This document shows positions 33,444 to 36,819 of a stretch of 36,819 nucleotides of DNA, piece by piece. The first letter of the stretch is position 1, and every line of letters begins with the position of its first letter. Source of the DNA: Deltaproteobacteria bacterium CG03_land_8_20_14_0_80_45_14 (GTDB lineage Bacteria; Desulfobacterota; BSN033; UBA1163); contig PEUO01000117.1 of the NCBI GenBank assembly GCA_002780715.1, forward strand, positions 1 to 36,819, in the 5' to 3' direction. A program made the position numbers and the translations under genes. The notes below the pieces were generated by a model that saw nothing but the letters and a program-made list of their open reading frames with translations, was not told the DNA's origin and searched no databases.

Positions 33444-34154
33444 ATGCCTGCAAATGTGAAAACTTACAAGTTACTGTGTGAATACAGATTTAAGCCAATT
33501 CTTTTGTTTTACGATGCAAAGAACCAAATAGGTCATGCATTGTTTAAAGATTACAAGCACTGGAGTCATGATGGTCTCAGAATAAATCTCAATAATTTTG
33601 AAAACCGAAGTGTTCTTGCTATCGACCATAACCGGTTAGCTTTAGAATTTGACATACCAGATTCTTATGATGAATTCCGCACTGAGTTTGAACGTGCTTT
33701 TAAAGAGTACACTAAAAAAATCAAAATTGAGAATTATCTCAGATGCGGCCTCCGGACCCAAAGTATGATTCCTGTGGAGATGCATTTTAGTGAGTTGACA
33801 AAGATTACTGAGGGAAAGTTTTTATCTCATGAGAAAGACCTCTTACAGATTGTTGGTAACCAAGTAGACGATTATCAGTACAACGTAGTAAGTGAAAGAG
33901 AAGGTTTTAAGATTCATGTGATATGTGGTCCTGTAGTAAAAGAAGAAATAGGACGTTGGTATCAGCCAGCTAAATTAATTCTTGATCCAGGTCAGGAACC
34001 CAAACCAATCAAATATCCTGATGTGGCGTTCTTCATCGATTGTGACTGCTATGTTGAGAATCCGGAATCAGATATGTGGGAAAATTTCTTGGATAGAGCG
34101 ACGCGCCTTATAACTTCCATGAATAATGCAATAAACGAATATATATGGAGGTAA
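33444..34154 (+). CDS. Unknown protein, possibly TIGR04255-like
   Basis: The product is 236 residues from the ATG at 33444; a TTG at 33390 would add 18 residues. It has a beta-rich pattern (YKLLCEYRFKPILLFYDAKN, SVLAIDHNRLALEFD), a central LRCGLRTQSMIPVEM strand, and a C-terminal FIDCDCYVENPES with a final helix. The pattern resembles TIGR04255, a scattered family of unknown function found beside PIN-type or other toxin-like genes. The match is by eye only. It is the first gene of a three-gene module, 3 bases before the next ATG. Confidence 0.6.
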   Translation: MPANVKTYKLLCEYRFKPILLFYDAKNQIGHALFKDYKHWSHDGLRINLNNFENRSVLAIDHNRLALEFDIPDSYDEFRTEFERAFKEYTKKIKIENYLRCGLRTQSMIPVEMHFSELTKITEGKFLSHEKDLLQIVGNQVDDYQYNVVSEREGFKIHVICGPVVKEEIGRWYQPAKLILDPGQEPKPIKYPDVAFFIDCDCYVENPESDMWENFLDRATRLITSMNNAINEYIWR

Positions 34155-34157
34155 ACA

Positions 34158-34769
34158 ATGGTTCCTCAAATTCAATTAACCGCAACTGCTGGAGTTAGTC
34201 CTCTCCAAGATTTTGCAGATTCGATGACTGTCTTTAAACCTTATCTCGCGTCTCTTAAAGAACCACCGCAAGAGAAAGAAGATAGATATTCTGAGTTTCT
34301 TTATCATGGGTTGACACCCCAAATAGTAGAGAAGGGTAACGGTGCATCGCAGGTTATTGATATAACAGCTTCTAGATACTCTGAGAAGCCTTCTAGACAA
34401 TATGCAGAGTTGGTGTTTCAACGCAATATGAGGGAAATTCCACCTCTACTTGAGCAACTAAAAGTGAATTTGGAGAATCCGGAGGGTGCAAAGTTTATGC
34501 AGTGGTTCAGAGAGAGACTACATCGAGTTTGGGAAGTTGCAGATGTTTTGCCAAAAGAGAAGGTTCTTTTTTTAAGTGCCATGGAGGAAACAGTTAGAGC
34601 CAAAAGATGGCGTGATCTTGCAACTGGGCAAGTTCAGATTTTGGAACAAGTAATTAAACAAACCGAAAGTGGTACATTGAATTTAGCTGGCGCGCTGAGA
34701 ACACTTCATCGTAACTTCATAGACATCTATCCATCTGCGTCAATAGACGAAAGCGATGAAAACGAATAA
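34158..34769 (+). CDS. Unknown protein, middle gene of the module
   Basis: The product is 203 residues, with a GGAGGT SD before the ATG. The N-terminal half is extended and polar, and the C-terminal half is helical (KFMQWFRERLHRVWEVADVL, TGQVQILEQVIKQTESGTLN). It ends in an acidic tail (DESDENE), encoded where the next gene already begins (14-base overlap). No family recognised. An acidic small protein coupled to a PIN-like protein could be its antitoxin or partner. Confidence 0.6.
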   Translation: MVPQIQLTATAGVSPLQDFADSMTVFKPYLASLKEPPQEKEDRYSEFLYHGLTPQIVEKGNGASQVIDITASRYSEKPSRQYAELVFQRNMREIPPLLEQLKVNLENPEGAKFMQWFRERLHRVWEVADVLPKEKVLFLSAMEETVRAKRWRDLATGQVQILEQVIKQTESGTLNLAGALRTLHRNFIDIYPSASIDESDENE

Positions 34770-35601
34770 CCACCTGAATGGAGATTGCTTCCTTGAAACC
34801 TCTGTCCCAAGACAAATGTCGTTTGGACATAGCCTTCTTAAAGAAGAAATTCGGAAATATCTTACGAGGTGTTCTCAAAAATGGAGTTCTTTTTACGTTT
34901 TGATGGAATATAAGCGATCCGTGGTCAAGACACTGATTGATCTTTATTTCGTTGCAAAAGAAGAAAAAACTCCAAGTGATGCTCTACATTATTTCCAAGA
35001 AGGATTTAGGACAAGACAAAATAAAATTGTCCTCAGTGCAATTGCGACCTTGTTGGAAGATTCGGAGATCGCTAATGACAAGCTGCGATTCCTTATCAAG
35101 CTGGAAACACTGATTTTCGGATCTTTCCAATATTTTCATGATCTAATAGATAAATATATTGAAAACAAAATAGCCTGTCCCTTGGGAAAGATATCGATAC
35201 AAGAAGGAATCGCAAGAGAAGAAGGCTACAGAAGATTTTTAGAGGAGATAGATTGCATCAGAATGTGCTCGTTAGATAAATTCTTAAAGAGTAAGAAGAG
35301 TCAGCTAAAACGATTAATAGAGGAGGGGGAAAAAGACCCTCATGATAAGAACAAAGGATTTCAAGAAGCTTTATTATTGATCAAATCTGCCATTGGAACT
35401 CTTGACACTCTCAAGGCAAAGAGCAATTGCATGAAGATTGGCGATGTCATTATTGCTTTAGAAGTCCCGAAACGTCTGAAAATATTGACGTTTGACAGAG
35501 GGTTTGAGAGTAGCTGCCAAATTCTAGGCAAAAGATTAATTGTACTTCCCTCCCTTGCAACATTAAGAAAATCAAGAGCACCAGCACCACAACCAAGCTG
35601 A
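34756..35601 (+). CDS. PIN-like-domain protein, last gene of the module
   Basis: The product is 281 residues. The N-terminus GDCFLETSVPRQ fits the first PIN motif ([YF]-L-D-T-S) with Glu in place of Asp. The C-terminal stretch GDVIIALEVPKRLKILTFDR followed by GFESSCQIL fits the last PIN motifs (D..IA....., L.T.D..F). Between them is a 180-residue helical insertion, much longer than in VapC (about 130 residues in total). It may be an RNase of a toxin or defence module. The weak metal-site set and unusual length keep this tentative. It overlaps the upstream gene, which supports a shared function. Confidence 0.55.
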   Translation: MKTNNHLNGDCFLETSVPRQMSFGHSLLKEEIRKYLTRCSQKWSSFYVLMEYKRSVVKTLIDLYFVAKEEKTPSDALHYFQEGFRTRQNKIVLSAIATLLEDSEIANDKLRFLIKLETLIFGSFQYFHDLIDKYIENKIACPLGKISIQEGIAREEGYRRFLEEIDCIRMCSLDKFLKSKKSQLKRLIEEGEKDPHDKNKGFQEALLLIKSAIGTLDTLKAKSNCMKIGDVIIALEVPKRLKILTFDRGFESSCQILGKRLIVLPSLATLRKSRAPAPQPS

Positions 35602-36072
35602 GAGTTTGGGGTCACCCATTACAGGTCACCTATCAAAAAAAGGACATGTATGGCCCGGTTCCCCCGGCTAAACTTTCCACACGTCCTCAAAGAAAAAGAA
35701 GAGAATGGGTATGGCGAATACCTTATAAAAGATGATGGTAGAGATTGATTCATGGATGGAGCACATTTGGCTGAAGGTTGTGAAAGAAGAATACGACAGC
35801 AGCAGGATTCTTGTGGAATCCAATTTACATTCGCCGGTTTACTTTCATTTAAATATGCGGGGACGTAGTTGAAAATTAGCACTTTTCAGAAATGCATCTG
35901 GGGCTTGAAAAATTGAGATTTGTTGGCATCCATAAAAAAGTTGGCCCTGCCCTGAAGTGTAGCGCCAAGGGCATAGAGCAGAGCGTCGTTTATATTTATT
36001 CTCTTTTGGAGACAAGAGATTTAATGTATAATGATTTAAAGAAGTGCCATAAATATCGGCTCACTTGGATTT
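35602..36072. other. Gene-poor stretch with possible gene remnants
   Basis: No gene I can support. Two short plus-strand frames (35650-35748, 32 residues; 35735-35872, 45 residues) overlap and have no SD. They could be debris of a larger gene but match nothing that I recognise. The segment is a plausible junction between the defence block and the toxin-antitoxin pair. Confidence 0.4.
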
Positions 36073-36170
36073 ACCCCGTAGAAAGCCCCACCCTTTATGG
36101 TGGGGATGAAGAAAAAAAGTTCATTCCTTATTGAAGGTGGGGTTCAAAGCCCCGCCCTTTCTAACGGGGT
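36073..36170. repeat. Palindromic repeat, second member of the family in the rpsU leader
   Basis: The ends are ACCCCGT-AGAAAG (36073 on) and CTTTCTAACGGGGT (36157-36170), with inner hairpins CCCCACC...GGTGGGG (36087-36105) and GGGG-TTCAAAG-CCCC (36139-36153). It shares the end sequences and the GGGGTTCAAA core with 13434-13538, and again ends just before the SD of the next gene. Confidence 0.65.
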
Positions 36171-36197
36171 TTACTTGAAATTTCGGGAGGTAAGGAA

Positions 36198-36428
36198 GTG
36201 AAATTTAATCGAATCACAGTCAATCCTAATCAGATGGGAGGGGTCCCCTGCGTCCGCGGATTACGCATTCCGGTAGCCACTGTTATAGGAATGATAGCAG
36301 ATGGCATGACAGAGGAAGAGATTCTGAGGGCATATCCAGATCTTCAGCCTGACGATCTCCAAGAAGCTCTTCGGTATGCTGCTGAAGCGGTGCGAGAACG
36401 GGAGCTCCCACTGGTGACTGGATCATGA
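36198..36428 (+). CDS. DUF433 antitoxin
   Basis: The product is 76 residues: [20 protein letters not shown], then [38 protein letters not shown], the standard DUF433 HTH-like sequence. The GTG start at 36198 has GGGAGGTAAGGA upstream. The stop overlaps the next ATG (ATGA). It probably binds the DUF5615 protein and represses the operon. Confidence 0.92.
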   Translation: MKFNRITVNPNQMGGVPCVRGLRIPVATVIGMIADGMTEEEILRAYPDLQPDDLQEALRYAAEAVRERELPLVTGS

Positions 36429-36796
36429 AGTTCCTTGTGGACAATGCTCTATCTCCATTGGTGGCCGAGGGCTTAAGGCAAGCTGGTCACGATGCGTTGC
36501 ATATCCGAGATTATGGATTGCAAAAGGCTCAAGACGAAGAGATTTTCTCACTTGCTGAAACTGAAAAGCGAATCCTTATATCGGCGGATACCGACTTTGG
36601 AGCATTCCTGGCATTATGGAGAAAGAGTAAACCCTCCGTTATTTTGTTCAGAAGGGGATCAGATCGCCGGCCCGCTAAGCAGGTCACTCTCTTGTTGTCA
36701 AATCTCTCGAAGATACAGGAGGCGCTGGAGCAGGGGAGTATCGTAGTGCTTGAACAAACCCGTCTACGAATCCATAGCTTGCCAATCAATGATTAG
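36425..36796 (+). CDS. DUF5615 PIN-like toxin
   Basis: The product is 123 residues. [29 protein letters not shown] carries the first acidic residue of the PIN-like fold, and [17 protein letters not shown] the second acidic pair; SVILFRRG and the LLLSNL helix complete the DUF5615 pattern. It is coupled to the DUF433 gene by a 4-base overlap, the usual composition of this VapBC-like toxin-antitoxin type. The expected activity is RNA cleavage. Confidence 0.92.
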   Translation: MKFLVDNALSPLVAEGLRQAGHDALHIRDYGLQKAQDEEIFSLAETEKRILISADTDFGAFLALWRKSKPSVILFRRGSDRRPAKQVTLLLSNLSKIQEALEQGSIVVLEQTRLRIHSLPIND

Positions 36797-36819
36797 TTTG
36801 AAACGTCTACCTGTCATCC

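Noticed and set aside
35619-35882. Minus-strand frame of 87 residues in the gene-poor stretch
   Set aside because: Cys/Ser-rich low-quality translation, no SD, no recognisable domain.
35892-36134. Plus-strand frame of 80 residues before the DUF433 gene
   Set aside because: No SD, no family resemblance, and its second half runs through the palindromic repeat at 36073-36170.
36073-36170. CRISPR-like repeat
   Set aside because: A single palindromic unit without repeated spacer structure.

Overview
The window looks like a chromosomal segment of an anaerobic Desulfobacterota-like (deltaproteobacterial) bacterium, probably from a metagenome. The support is inferential: an NfnAB electron-bifurcating transhydrogenase, a type VI secretion (T6SS) tip cassette, a B12-type radical SAM protein, YkgJ-family cysteine-cluster proteins, several TTG/GTG starts with strong Shine-Dalgarno (SD) sequences, and dispersed palindromic repeats in a moderate-GC background. 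No rRNA, tRNA, CRISPR array or intact insertion sequence was seen.

Layout. (1) 1-7958, plus strand: the 3' part of a VgrG spike gene, a PAAR protein with a papain-like C-terminal toxin domain, a candidate immunity protein, a small helical protein, a 70-residue peptide ending in three tandem 11-residue GADLY-type repeats, two CxxCxxCC (YkgJ/PF03692) proteins, an FHA-GAF-kinase-like protein whose ATP-binding part looks degenerate, and an unknown protein. (2) 8068-12763, minus strand: PilZ protein, small membrane protein, carboxymuconolactone decarboxylase-like protein, a ketopantoate reductase remnant with a large internal deletion, a YaiI-family protein, and nfnB/nfnA. (3) 12814-13743: a repeat-rich intergenic region and an RRM RNA-binding protein-rpsU pair. 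(4) 13785-18877, minus strand: a B12/radical SAM protein fused to a STAS-like domain, and an RHH-HEAT-ParA-coiled-coil-coiled-coil operon with a probable autoregulated promoter. (5) 19111-20924: a cold-shock protein with a heavily structured leader, a coiled-coil protein and an MBL-fold hydrolase. (6) 21187-33181: three large translationally coupled genes, namely a helicase-DUF1998-nuclease-like protein, a SNF2-type helicase and an adenine methyltransferase. I read these as a compact DISARM/Druantia-related defence system. (7) 33257-36796: a three-gene unknown module ending in a PIN-like protein, a gene-poor stretch, and a DUF433/DUF5615 toxin-antitoxin pair.

Most notable points. The RRM-rpsU operon and the cold-shock gene share a 36-nt element (32/36 identical, all differences transitions) at exactly the same distance from the -35 box, which suggests a common regulon. 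The cold-shock leader carries a perfect 16-bp terminator-like hairpin enclosed by a perfect 11-bp stem. The tandem-repeat peptide is translationally coupled to a metal-binding YkgJ protein, an arrangement that could be a peptide-modification system. The large methyltransferase has taken up a palindromic genomic repeat in frame just before its catalytic NPPW motif.
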